64,000 nucleotides of DNA from Candidatus Ancillula prorhinotermitis (GTDB taxonomy: Bacteria; Actinomycetota; Actinomycetes; Actinomycetales; Bifidobacteriaceae). Both the position numbers and the translations under genes were made by a program. The stretch is from contig JAITGF010000017.1 of NCBI GenBank assembly GCA_031280795.1, positions 1 through 64,000 on the forward strand. Direction: 5' to 3'. This document shows, one piece after another, positions 24,334-33,455 of the stretch (its first letter is position 1; each line of letters opens with the position of its first letter). Below the pieces are notes generated by a model, which saw only the letters and a list, made by a program, of their open reading frames with translations, did no database searches and was not told the DNA's origin.

Positions 24334-25113
24334 ATGGCAGATAGTAAAGATACAAAGGTGGAAGCTGCGAAAGGCAATAGCTCTAAAAGCACATCAGTCA
24401 CGCCTGCTCCAGCGGCAGAGGTGGCTACTCCTACTCCCGCTCCAGCTGTAGCAAAAGATGCTGATACTACGGCAGCGCCTTCTACCACAGATAGACTTAA
24501 GTCAGTGAGCCATCGCGTAAAGCAGAGCGCTTCGAAAGATGGTAAAGTCAATCCAGTGGTGATTGGTGTTATTGCTGCTGTGGCTGTAATAATTATTGCG
24601 CTGATACTATTCTTTACAGTGTTTAATGGCAATTTTGCTAAAGGTGACATCCGTAGCGTTGACTTCTACCAAAGCAAGAGTACTAAGGACGTCCAAGAGG
24701 GCACTGCAAAGCCTATGTCTTCGTTTAAGCATGGTGAGCCGATCCTAGTGAAGATTAGTTACGGTATTTCTGATAATGCCTTCACTAAAAAAGATGCTGA
24801 TTCGACTATAGAATTGCCTGAAGGTGGCGAGATGACAGTCATTCCTGAGGCAAACGAAAGTGCACCAACCACATCAGTGACTTTTACGTATGAGATTTAT
24901 AAAGATAAAAACACTGAAAGTCCTGTGCGCAGAGGCTCTCTTCCTGTGACAGTAACTCCTGATACCAAAGATGGTGACCGCTATATTTCAGTAGTATCTT
25001 CTGCAAGAACTGCTTTAGAAGCCGGTAACTACACTTTAGAGATTCGTAACACTGCCGAGGATGGCTCGCGTGGTGAAATCATTGCAAAGAAGACTCTAAA
25101 AGTCACTGAGTAA
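24334..25113 (+). CDS. Membrane-anchored hypothetical protein next to the PASTA kinase
   Basis: A 259-residue protein of unknown family. Visible layout: a cytoplasmic-looking low-complexity N-terminus rich in Ala, Thr, Pro, Lys and Ser (residues 1-70), one strong transmembrane helix (about 74-97), and an external domain of ~160 residues with regular beta-strand character (VKISYG, VTFTYEIY, GNYTLEIRNT) like an Ig-type fold. The anchor arrangement mirrors the kinase encoded 29 bases downstream. The Thr/Ser-rich tail could be a kinase target, but this is inference. Confidence 0.7.
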   Translation: MADSKDTKVEAAKGNSSKSTSVTPAPAAEVATPTPAPAVAKDADTTAAPSTTDRLKSVSHRVKQSASKDGKVNPVVIGVIAAVAVIIIALILFFTVFNGNFAKGDIRSVDFYQSKSTKDVQEGTAKPMSSFKHGEPILVKISYGISDNAFTKKDADSTIELPEGGEMTVIPEANESAPTTSVTFTYEIYKDKNTESPVRRGSLPVTVTPDTKDGDRYISVVSSARTALEAGNYTLEIRNTAEDGSRGEIIAKKTLKVTE

Positions 25114-25142
25114 GGCTTTGAAAGCTACCTGCCTTTATAAAG

Positions 25143-27377
25143 ATGACGTCTAAAGATGATGAACGTGTCGGCCAGACAATTGATGGTCGATACGTTATCA
25201 TCGAAAAAATCGCCCACGGTGGCATGGCGACAGTCTATCGCGCCCTTGATCGGCGTCTAGATCGTGAAGTAGCCCTCAAGCTCATGCACCCTCACTTGGC
25301 CAACGGCCCGGAAGGTGCAACTTTCGTCTCACGCTTCCGTCGTGAAGCCCGCGCTGCTGCCAGATTACATCACCCCGGTATCGTCACTGTCTTCGACCAG
25401 GGCTTAAGCGAAGGGAGCGATGGTGTAAGTTACCTTACGATGGAATATGTGCGTGGCACCAATCTCCGCCGGCGACTCAAAGATGTGGGGACATTTTCAG
25501 TTGGCGATGCGTTAAAGAATATGGAGCACATCTTGCGCGCGTTAGCAGCTGCTCATCGCGCTGGTCTTGTGCATCGTGACGTAAAGCCGGAAAACGTGTT
25601 GATTAATCACCGTGGGCAGCTCCAGATTACCGACTTTGGCCTAGCGCGTGTGGCGACGGAAATGTCAACTTCCACCACTGGGACAGTTTTTGGCACAGTA
25701 GCCTACTTAGCGCCCGAGATTATTGAAACCGGTCAGTCGGACGCACGTAGCGATGTGTACTCAGTAGGCATCATGCTTTACGAACTGATCGCCGGTCAGC
25801 AACCCTATGAGGGCACTACACCGATTCAGATTGCATTCAAACATGTCAATGAAGATATTCCAGTGCTTTCAGACCTTCACCCCGAAGTTCCGCGCAGTGT
25901 TTCATTGCTTATGGAAGTCTTCAGTGCACGAGATAAGACTAAACGACCCCCTGATGCTGCTAAAGCTTTGGAGTTACTCAGTAAATTGGCTCGCTCACTT
26001 TCGGCAGCTGACCTTGCCGTAAAGCTACCACCTCCGATCAACCCAAGTGGTCTTATCGATGATCAGTTGAATCTTGTGCCCGAATCACCCCCTGAAGACA
26101 TAAGCCCTAATGACATGTTCAATGATGAAAATGTTTTGACCAGTAGTGAGTTAGACAGCTCTGAGATCTACGCAGTAGAAGGGGCGAGTGAAGAAGTGTC
26201 TCTTGCTGGAAAGCACATCGCGCCTTATGATGCCGATTTGTCGCCGATGGACACTGATTTTGAGCACATCCATGAAGCTCAAGATCACACATTGCATATG
26301 AGTGGCCAAGACGCTATCGAAACTAACGTTTTATCACTTGAAGAGTTGCAGAGTGTGCGTGCAGGTGGCGGTGGAATGAACTCTGCCGGCAATTCTACCC
26401 TTGGAGCTATATCGTCCGAAGACACCAGAGGTGAGCAAAACACACCTGATGAGGTAACCAAAAAGAAGAAACGCAAACGGTTACGAATCATTTTGCTTAC
26501 CACTATCACAGTACTTGCTTTACTGCTTGCCGGAGTGACATTTTGGTGGTATGAAGCTGTGGGCCCAGGTTCCTACACAACAGTACCCTATGGTCTCGAT
26601 GGTAAAACCGCTGATGACGCTAAGGCTGACCTAGATGCTGTACATCTAAAGTACAGCGTTGAGGAGATATTTGATGATACTGTCCCAGTGGGGATGGTGG
26701 TGCGAACCGACCCTTACGCCGGTGTTTCAGTTTCAAAAAATGGTGATGGTGTAAAGATTTTCATATCCAAAGGCATTCAAAAGCTGAATATCCCAGTGGG
26801 GCTTACCGGAAATGATGTCAATGACGTAAGCACAGCTCTTAAGACTGCCGGGTTTAGCAATGTGAAGATAACCCGTACTTACAATCGTGATGTGCCAAAG
26901 GATATTGTGATATCGCTTGACCCAGAGCAAGGTACTCTAGAGATTCCATACAATACGGAAATAACCTTGCTAGTTTCTGATGGGCCAAAGCCGGTGAATC
27001 TTCCAAGTCTGCAAGGCATGAATATCGAGGATGCGATTGCGATTATCGATGAGTATGGGCTTAAGTATTCACGAGTTGATACATTTTCTGATAACGTGGC
27101 TGCGAATGTGGTGATTTCCCAAGATCCTGCCAGAGATGCGTCGGAACCGTATTTTGAAGGTGAGACTATCCGGTTGACAGTTTCAAAAGGTCCGGAAATG
27201 ACTGTAGTGCCTTCAGTGGAGCGTTTGCATTTAGAAGAAGCGAAAAAGCTTTTGCAAGACGCTGGTTTAGAGGTCCAGATCCAGGGCGAAGCTGATTTCG
27301 GGCTGGTTAAAAAGCAAAATGTTCCGGCAGGCACAAAAGCTAAGCGCGGTTCTGTAGTCATTCTCACGGTGGTGTAG
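25143..27377 (+). CDS. pknB: Serine/threonine protein kinase with PASTA repeats (PknB type)
   Basis: A 744-residue receptor kinase. The kinase domain (residues ~15-285) has the G-loop IAHGGMATVYRAL, the Lys in VALKLMH, catalytic HRDVKPENVL, DFGLARV, and an STTTGTVFGTVAYLAPE activation loop with several Thr available for autophosphorylation. An acidic juxtamembrane linker (~285-445) precedes one transmembrane helix (about 450-472). Four PASTA domains follow (starting near VPYGLDG, IPVGLTG, LPSLQGM and VPSVERL), which in this family bind muropeptides or lipid II. It would couple cell-wall state to growth and division. nrdR starts right after the stop. Confidence 0.93.
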   Translation: MTSKDDERVGQTIDGRYVIIEKIAHGGMATVYRALDRRLDREVALKLMHPHLANGPEGATFVSRFRREARAAARLHHPGIVTVFDQGLSEGSDGVSYLTMEYVRGTNLRRRLKDVGTFSVGDALKNMEHILRALAAAHRAGLVHRDVKPENVLINHRGQLQITDFGLARVATEMSTSTTGTVFGTVAYLAPEIIETGQSDARSDVYSVGIMLYELIAGQQPYEGTTPIQIAFKHVNEDIPVLSDLHPEVPRSVSLLMEVFSARDKTKRPPDAAKALELLSKLARSLSAADLAVKLPPPINPSGLIDDQLNLVPESPPEDISPNDMFNDENVLTSSELDSSEIYAVEGASEEVSLAGKHIAPYDADLSPMDTDFEHIHEAQDHTLHMSGQDAIETNVLSLEELQSVRAGGGGMNSAGNSTLGAISSEDTRGEQNTPDEVTKKKKRKRLRIILLTTITVLALLLAGVTFWWYEAVGPGSYTTVPYGLDGKTADDAKADLDAVHLKYSVEEIFDDTVPVGMVVRTDPYAGVSVSKNGDGVKIFISKGIQKLNIPVGLTGNDVNDVSTALKTAGFSNVKITRTYNRDVPKDIVISLDPEQGTLEIPYNTEITLLVSDGPKPVNLPSLQGMNIEDAIAIIDEYGLKYSRVDTFSDNVAANVVISQDPARDASEPYFEGETIRLTVSKGPEMTVVPSVERLHLEEAKKLLQDAGLEVQIQGEADFGLVKKQNVPAGTKAKRGSVVILTVV

Positions 27378-27379
27378 CA

Positions 27380-27853
27380 TTGCATTGCCCATTTTGCAAG
27401 AATCCTGACTCAAAAGTTGTCGACTCACGTCTCCTTGAAGATGGATTTACCATCCGCAGGCGCCGAGTTTGCACAAATGAAAGCTGTGCAAAACGTTTTT
27501 CCACTTTGGAAACCACTACGCTTTATGTGCAGAAGCGCTCGGGCGTGCTTGAGCAATTCGATAAGTACAAGCTTATCTCAGGTGTGCGCAAAGCCTTCCA
27601 AGGCCGGGCAGTCGATGAAGACGTTCTGCTTAAACTCGCTGGTCAGATCGAAGATGATATCCGCGGGAGAGGCGTTTCTCAGATCGACTCATATGACATC
27701 GGCCTAGCGCTACTTTCACCACTTTTCGCCATTGACGAAGTGGCATATCTGCGTTTCGCATCCGTCTATCAGAATTTTGACTCACTTGAAGATTTTGAAA
27801 AGGAAATCGCTAAAATACGCGCCACCGCTAAAGAAACTGTAGAAAGTGAATAG
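27380..27853 (+). CDS. nrdR: Transcriptional repressor NrdR
   Basis: ATP/dATP-sensing repressor of ribonucleotide reductase genes. An N-terminal zinc ribbon (MHCPFCKNPDSKVVDSR, then RRRVC and CAKRFSTLE) and an ATP-cone (VQKRSGVLEQFDKYKL, then VDEDVLLKLAGQIEDDI) are complete. It is 157 residues. The start is TTG, since the MHCPFC N-terminus is fixed in the family. No NrdR box was looked for beyond the window. Confidence 0.96.
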   Translation: MHCPFCKNPDSKVVDSRLLEDGFTIRRRRVCTNESCAKRFSTLETTTLYVQKRSGVLEQFDKYKLISGVRKAFQGRAVDEDVLLKLAGQIEDDIRGRGVSQIDSYDIGLALLSPLFAIDEVAYLRFASVYQNFDSLEDFEKEIAKIRATAKETVESE

Positions 27854-27950
27854 CGGTTGTGTGCTCGCAGGCAATCTCGCGCAGGTTAATTATGCGCACA
27901 GAAAACACTAACTAGATCTTTGAGTGTTCCAAGTCTAGGTCGGTTAACTT
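27854..27950. other. Intergenic gap between convergent nrdR and pgm
   Basis: 97 bases between two converging genes. No clear hairpin-plus-T-run terminator is seen; nothing else was recognised. Confidence 0.5.
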
Positions 27951-29759
27951 TTACGAAATTGCTTTAGCGACTACCTCCTTTGCTTGGGTCTGGACCTGGG
28001 CAAGATGCTCAGGGGAGATGAAACTTTCAGCGTAGATTTTGTAGACATTTTCCGTGCCGCTAGGTCTAGCCGCAAACCAGGCGTTATCAGTCACCACTTT
28101 TAAGCCTCCAATGCCGGCGTCGTTTCCAGGGGCTTTAGTGAGCTTGGCGGTTATTTTTTCGCCGGCTAACTCAAGTGCTGAAACGTCTTGGGGAGAAAGC
28201 TTCTTGAGCTTGTCCTTTTCTTCTAGGCTAGCGGGCGCATCAATGCGTTCATACCAAGATTCACCATACTTACCGATCAGTTCACGGTGATGCTCAGCGG
28301 GGTTCTTGCCGGTGCTAGCGGTAATTTCAGAAGCGAGTAGGTCGAGTAGTAAACCATCTTTATCAGTCGTCCACACCTTGCCATTCTTGCGCAAAAAGCT
28401 TGCCCCAGCTGACTCTTCGCCGCCAAATCCTAGCTCACCACTGATAAGCCCTGGCACAAACCACTTTAACCCGACTGGAACTTCTACTAGTTTGCGCCCG
28501 ATACCACCACTGATGCGGTCGATTAGAGAACTTGATACTAAGGTCTTCCCAACGGCGACGCTACTTGGCCAGTTCGCGCGCGCGCCTGAGAAGAGGTAGT
28601 CTATGGCGACGGCAAGAAAATGATTCGGATTCATCAGCCCTGGAGTGTAAGCATTGTTAGGGTCTACTCCAGCAGCTCCGGTCGACTTCGCATGCGCGTT
28701 GGGCACCACAATTCCGTGTCGGTCAGAGTCAGCGTCATTACCAGTGCCGATATCGTATCTACTGGCATCCTCTAGGAAGCGATTCACTAACCCCTGCATT
28801 GAATAAGGCGATGAGCAGTCCATACGAATCTTTTCGTCCCAATCCAGAGTCATGAAAGGCCATCTTGGGTCGACAGTTTCATTCACTACTGTTAAGTTTA
28901 GGCCATACTTCTCAGCAATTACGCCCCAGTACTCAGTGGCAGCACCCCCGAGCGGGTCAGCGCCGATTTTCACTCCAGAATTTCTAATCGCCTCCATATC
29001 GATAATGTTCTCCAAATCATCTACATAATGCGTTCTGAAGTCGTAACGGTGGGTGGTATCTAAATCTAACGCTCGCTCAAATGGTATGCGTGGAACATCT
29101 TTATAACCACCACTAAGCAGCTCATTGGCACGTGATGCAATCCAAGCAGTAGCGTTCGTGTCAGCTGGGCCACCATGGGCGGGGTTGTATTTATATCCGC
29201 CATCGCTCGGAGGGTTGTGCGAAGGCGTTATAACAATACCATCCGCTAAGCCACCAGCTCTAGAAGGTTCTTCAATCGAAGCAGCGAAGGCGTCGGCACG
29301 CAAATTACCCGAAGTGTCAGAGTTAGCGCGCAAAACAGCATGTGAAATCGCCGGAGTAGGTGTCCAAATCGGCAAATTAGTCGATTGATTACCATCTAAT
29401 GCCCGGTTGATAGTGCCAAGAGTTACATGAGAGTCGATGCAGACATCGACCCCAGCTGCACCTAATACTTCTAAAGTGGTCATAAAGGCAGGTAAAGACA
29501 GCAAATGCGTATCGAACCCCAAGAAGAGCGCTCCAGTGATGCCAGAGCGGTTGCGGTATTCGATAATTGCTGCTGTGATAGTGATTATGTGCGCCTCATT
29601 GAAAGCCGAGTTAAGCGATGCTCCACGGTGCCCTGAAGTGCCAAAAACGACCTTTTGGGAGGGGTCGTCAACATTGGGTTGAAGTTGATAGTAGGCGTCG
29701 AGAACTTGCTTAACGTCGATTAAATCGCTTTCGATAGCGACCTGGCCTTTTCTGCTCAT
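27951..29759 (-). CDS. pgm: Phosphoglucomutase, alpha-D-glucose specific
   Basis: Interconverts glucose-1-phosphate and glucose-6-phosphate. FGTSGHRGASLNSAFNEAHI at the N-terminus, the phosphoserine loop GIVITPSHNPPSDGGYKYNP, the metal-binding GTGNDADSDRHGIV, and C-terminal RPSGTENVYKIYAES are all present. The ATG at 29759 is preferred over the longer frame because GAAAGGGG precedes it and the family N-terminus starts there; 602 residues is slightly long because of short inserts. It lies downstream of the carboxylase pair, with 13 bases between its ATG and the carboxyltransferase stop, so it may share their transcript. Confidence 0.93.
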   Translation of the reverse strand: MSRKGQVAIESDLIDVKQVLDAYYQLQPNVDDPSQKVVFGTSGHRGASLNSAFNEAHIITITAAIIEYRNRSGITGALFLGFDTHLLSLPAFMTTLEVLGAAGVDVCIDSHVTLGTINRALDGNQSTNLPIWTPTPAISHAVLRANSDTSGNLRADAFAASIEEPSRAGGLADGIVITPSHNPPSDGGYKYNPAHGGPADTNATAWIASRANELLSGGYKDVPRIPFERALDLDTTHRYDFRTHYVDDLENIIDMEAIRNSGVKIGADPLGGAATEYWGVIAEKYGLNLTVVNETVDPRWPFMTLDWDEKIRMDCSSPYSMQGLVNRFLEDASRYDIGTGNDADSDRHGIVVPNAHAKSTGAAGVDPNNAYTPGLMNPNHFLAVAIDYLFSGARANWPSSVAVGKTLVSSSLIDRISGGIGRKLVEVPVGLKWFVPGLISGELGFGGEESAGASFLRKNGKVWTTDKDGLLLDLLASEITASTGKNPAEHHRELIGKYGESWYERIDAPASLEEKDKLKKLSPQDVSALELAGEKITAKLTKAPGNDAGIGGLKVVTDNAWFAARPSGTENVYKIYAESFISPEHLAQVQTQAKEVVAKAIS

Positions 29760-29772
29760 ATTTCCCCTTTCG

Positions 29773-31455
29773 TTAGAGCGGACGGTTGTCATGCTTTTTG
29801 GCAGTGGTATTATTCTTCTTGCCACGTAGTAATTCTAAAGCATTGACAATGTGGTTACGCGTTTCATCTGGTGATATCAGAGCGTCAATCGCACCTTTTT
29901 CTTGGGACATATTCGCATTGATGGTAGTTTTAGTGTACTCATCGATGAGCTTTTGGCGTAGTATATGCTCTTCGCCACGCAATTTTGCTTTAGCAAGGGC
30001 TTTGCGGTGAATTATCTGCACAGCGCCTTCAGCTCCAAGTACTGCAATTTGAGCACCTGGCCAAGCTAAATTGATGTCTGCACCGATCTCCTTTGACCCC
30101 ATTACAATATATGCACCACCATACGCCTTTCTAAGGACTACGGTGATTAGCGGAACAGTAGCTGTAGCGTAAGCAGTGATTACCTTTGCTCCACGGCGAA
30201 TGATACCCGCTCTTTCTTGCTGTAAACCCGGGCGATACCCTGGTACATCTACAAGAGTGATCAGCGGAATGTTGAATGCATCGCAGAAATTCACGAAGCG
30301 AGCAATCTTTTCGGAAGCATCAATGTCAAGCGTTCCAGCATTAAAAGCCGGCTGATTTGCCACAATACCGACCGTTTCGCCGTTAATACGAGCTAGCCCA
30401 ACCACGCAAGATGGTGCAAATAAAGCGTGCACTTCGATAAACTCTTCATAGTCCACGAGTGCATAGATAACGTCAAGCACATCATAACCTTGTTTAGGGT
30501 TCTCAGGCACCAAATCGTTCAAGAATTTAGCATTGGCCTCATCGTTCGCATCGGGGATATAGTCATAACGCTGGTTGGGTTGCTCGGAATTTGGCGGCAG
30601 GTAGGAGAGTAGTACACGTGTATATTCAAGTGCCTGAGCTTCGTCATCGGCTAAGTAGTGGCATACGCCTGACGTTTCAGAATGCATCAGACCTCCACCT
30701 AAATCATCGGCTGAAACATCTTCTCCGGTCACGGACTTCACCACATCTGGTCCAGTCACGAACATGTTGGAATTCTCGCGCGTCATAATGATGAAATCAG
30801 TTAGCGCAGGGCAGTAAACCGCGCCTCCAGCACATGGACCAAGTATCAGCGAGAATTGCGGAATTACGCCCGATGCCTCAGCTGTTTTGCGGAATATTTT
30901 GCCGTAAAACCCGAGTGCCCCAACGCCTTCTTGGATGCGTGCACCACCCGAGTCAAGTAGGGCGATGACCGGCACACGCTCTTTCAAAGCGATGTCTAAA
31001 ATGTTGCAGATTTTCTGACCTTCAGCCTCGCCTAGCGACCCTCCTCGATTGGGGAAATCTTGGGCATATACACAAACTTTTTGCCCGTTTACGTTACCAA
31101 ATCCAGTAATAACTGCAGCTGGCATAAATTGCTCTTCGCTTAAGTTGGCGCCAACTAGCGTACCGACTTCAATAAAGGTACCTTCATCAAGAAGTAGATC
31201 AATGCGCTCTCTGGCAGAAAATTTATCTTTCTCGTGTTGTTTTTCACTCGAGTTTTTGTTGAGATCATCCATATGCTCATGTATTTTTGAGTCATGGCTA
31301 ACTTTCTGCTTGCGCTTAGCAATCCTAGACTTCGTGGGAGATATAACACCTCTACTACGTACAATTTTACGTGTAATCTTCTTGACGTGTCGCTCAACTT
31401 CACTAAGTGTTCGACCCCTAGGTCTTCTAGTTCCAAACAGGTTCAAAATGCCCAT
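29773..31455 (-). CDS. accD: Acyl-CoA carboxylase beta subunit (carboxyltransferase)
   Basis: A 560-residue biotin-dependent acetyl/propionyl-CoA carboxyltransferase of the actinobacterial PccB/AccD5 type. It has KFSARERIDLLLDEGTF, YAQDFPNRGGSLGEAEGQKI, LLDSGGARIQEGV, GPCAGGAVYCPALTDF, and in the C-terminal half DVPGYRPGLQQERAGIIRRGAK and RKAYGGAYIVMGS, the oxyanion-forming acyl-CoA and biotin sites. An unusual ~65-residue basic N-terminal extension (many Lys/Arg) precedes the core. With the adjacent alpha subunit it would make malonyl-CoA (or methylmalonyl-CoA) for lipid synthesis. Confidence 0.92.
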   Translation of the reverse strand: MGILNLFGTRRPRGRTLSEVERHVKKITRKIVRSRGVISPTKSRIAKRKQKVSHDSKIHEHMDDLNKNSSEKQHEKDKFSARERIDLLLDEGTFIEVGTLVGANLSEEQFMPAAVITGFGNVNGQKVCVYAQDFPNRGGSLGEAEGQKICNILDIALKERVPVIALLDSGGARIQEGVGALGFYGKIFRKTAEASGVIPQFSLILGPCAGGAVYCPALTDFIIMTRENSNMFVTGPDVVKSVTGEDVSADDLGGGLMHSETSGVCHYLADDEAQALEYTRVLLSYLPPNSEQPNQRYDYIPDANDEANAKFLNDLVPENPKQGYDVLDVIYALVDYEEFIEVHALFAPSCVVGLARINGETVGIVANQPAFNAGTLDIDASEKIARFVNFCDAFNIPLITLVDVPGYRPGLQQERAGIIRRGAKVITAYATATVPLITVVLRKAYGGAYIVMGSKEIGADINLAWPGAQIAVLGAEGAVQIIHRKALAKAKLRGEEHILRQKLIDEYTKTTINANMSQEKGAIDALISPDETRNHIVNALELLRGKKNNTTAKKHDNRPL

Positions 31456-33309
31456 TTATGCCTCACTTTCCAATTGTAACTTTATTAATACTTGACCTTG
31501 CTTTACAGAGTCGCCAGCAGTGATGTTAACCTCTTCAACCACGCCGTCTTTGGTGGCAGTGATAAATTTCTCCATCTTCATAGCTTCTAGAACCGCAACT
31601 AAATCGCCACTCTTAACAGTAGTCCCAGGTTCTACAGGTACTGAAACCACAATACCTTGCATAGGTGAAGTGATAACGCTCGGGTCTGAAGTGTCAATGG
31701 GGGTGTCATCAGCATTTTGACGCCGTGAAAGTAGGGAAGAGCGCCTAGGTGCAAGTGCTTGACGAGTAGACGTTGAAGATTGGCCAAATGACCCTAGCAA
31801 GCTTTCAGGAAGCTTTAAAACACTACGCTTTCCATCTATTTCGACAGTGAACGACTTTAGCTTCTCGTCTCGCTTTGCTTCACTTTCATTATTACCTTTA
31901 CTAGGAGATTGCTTGAGCTCATCTGGAATTTCTGAAGATTCTTCGAATTGGGGTATGATTTTGTTTTCTAGCCATTTCGTAGAGACTTTGAAACCCATCG
32001 CTTCTTGGCTCGTGAAATCACTATCATCAAACACCACATCAAAGAGGTCGTGAGGTGTGGAAATGCCTACTAGCTCAAACTCTTTAAGAGCACGTTTAGT
32101 GCGTGCGATGGCTTCTTGGCGACTTCTTCCAGTTATGATAATCTTTGCCACCATCGAGTCGAAATCAGTAGTCACTACATCGCCCACCTGAATGCCGGGC
32201 TCTAAACGAATACCATGACCACACGGCCAGTTGATTTTCTCGATAGTCCCACCAGTTGGTGTCATTCCATTATATGGGCTTTCGGAAGTGATGCGAAGTT
32301 CGATAGAATGCCCGAAATTATCGTTAAGTGCTAAGTTACCACTTTTGCTAAGTGCTTCGCCTTCTGCTATGTGGATTTGCTCAGCCACTAGATCAATTCC
32401 AGACACTTCTTCGGAAACAGTATGCTCTACTTGCAGGCGCGGATTCACTTCTAGGAAGTAGAGTGCTTTAGTGCCATCGGATTTAGTTTCTAGCAGGTAC
32501 TCACAAGTGCCAAGACCTTCGTAGCCTACAGTTTCAAAAAGGGACTTCGACCACGTGTAAAGTCGCTCGAGCATTTCGTCATCTACAAAAGGCGCTGGGG
32601 CTTCTTCGATAAGTTTCTGGTTGCGCCTTTGTACTGAGCAGTCACGCGTAGATATTACAGCGAAATTGCCATGAGTATCGCGCGCGCTTTGAGTTTCGAC
32701 GTGACGTGCGTTCTCGACGAACCTTTCGATAAAGTAGTAGGATATATCGTGAGAATGAGCACTTAAGAACACGTCAAGGCCGGACTTATCGCGCACGACA
32801 GTAATGCCTTGACCGCCGCCACCATCGGCACGTTTCAGGATTACTGGGTAACCATGCTCGTCGATGAATCGTTTTACCACATCAGCACTCTCGATGAAGT
32901 CGGAAATTCCCGGGACTGGTGAAACTTTGGCCGCCTCAGCGACTTTGCGCGCTTTTACTTTATCTCCGAGCGCATTTATTGCATCACTGCTTGGGCCTAG
33001 CCATTTCACGCCAGCGTCAGTGCAGGCCGCAGCGAATTCGGCGTTTTCAGAGAGAAACCCGTAGCCCGGGTGCAGAGCATCAGCACCACTTTTGGTAGCG
33101 ATTTCTAAGACTTTAGTGCCATTTAGGTACGTGTCAGCGAAATTGTCGCCTTCAAGCGAGTAGGCTTCGTCAGCAAGTTTTACGTAGGGGGCATTACGAT
33201 CTTGATCAGAGTAGATAGCCACTGATAAGATTCCTAAATCGCGTGCAGTTCTTACGACCCTCAAAGCAATCTCGCCACGATTAGCAATGAGTATCTTAGA
33301 TATCTTCAT
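31456..33309 (-). CDS. accA: Acyl-CoA carboxylase alpha subunit (biotin carboxylase + biotin carrier)
   Basis: 617 residues: the biotin carboxylase domain begins KISKILIANRGEIALRVVRTARDLG, with the ATP-grasp segments HPGYGFLSENAEFA, LKRADGGGGQGI, and LEVNPRLQVEHTVSE; the C-terminal carrier domain has the biotinylated lysine in LEAMKMEKF. The long open frame upstream is ignored because TATAAT (33316-33321) sits exactly six bases before the ATG at 33309, giving a leaderless mRNA. The beta-subunit ATG follows its stop directly. Actinobacteria often name this gene accA3 or accBC. Confidence 0.92.
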   Translation of the reverse strand: MKISKILIANRGEIALRVVRTARDLGILSVAIYSDQDRNAPYVKLADEAYSLEGDNFADTYLNGTKVLEIATKSGADALHPGYGFLSENAEFAAACTDAGVKWLGPSSDAINALGDKVKARKVAEAAKVSPVPGISDFIESADVVKRFIDEHGYPVILKRADGGGGQGITVVRDKSGLDVFLSAHSHDISYYFIERFVENARHVETQSARDTHGNFAVISTRDCSVQRRNQKLIEEAPAPFVDDEMLERLYTWSKSLFETVGYEGLGTCEYLLETKSDGTKALYFLEVNPRLQVEHTVSEEVSGIDLVAEQIHIAEGEALSKSGNLALNDNFGHSIELRITSESPYNGMTPTGGTIEKINWPCGHGIRLEPGIQVGDVVTTDFDSMVAKIIITGRSRQEAIARTKRALKEFELVGISTPHDLFDVVFDDSDFTSQEAMGFKVSTKWLENKIIPQFEESSEIPDELKQSPSKGNNESEAKRDEKLKSFTVEIDGKRSVLKLPESLLGSFGQSSTSTRQALAPRRSSLLSRRQNADDTPIDTSDPSVITSPMQGIVVSVPVEPGTTVKSGDLVAVLEAMKMEKFITATKDGVVEEVNITAGDSVKQGQVLIKLQLESEA

Positions 33310-33315
33310 ATTGAT

Positions 33316-33321
33316 ATTATA
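33316..33321 (-). promoter_or_regulatory. -10 box of the carboxylase operon, leaderless
   Basis: Minus-strand TATAAT preceded by TGTGG and followed by six bases and ATG 33309. Confidence 0.75.
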
Positions 33322-33359
33322 CCACATACATTTGATGTGCGCGCAGGTGTTTTGCGGCC

Positions 33360-33405
33360 GGTTTTGCATAGAGAATGCAAACCTGATATAATGGTTATAT
33401 ATAAT
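33360..33405 (+). promoter_or_regulatory. Amino-acid permease promoter region with hairpin
   Basis: Two TATAAT words (33387-33392 and 33400-33405). A hairpin with arms around GGTTTTGCAT and ATGCAAACC lies where the -35 would be (about 33359-33384). A leader of about 45 bases carries AAAGGA before the ATG at 33456. Confidence 0.55.
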
Positions 33406-33455
33406 GAACGATGGTGCGGTCGATGAGCTCCGCACATAAAGGATGGTGAAGATTT

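Noticed and set aside
33310..33435. 42-codon N-terminal extension of the acyl-CoA carboxylase alpha subunit
   Set aside because: It would cross the -10 box and the neighbouring promoter region, and the family N-terminus begins at 33309.
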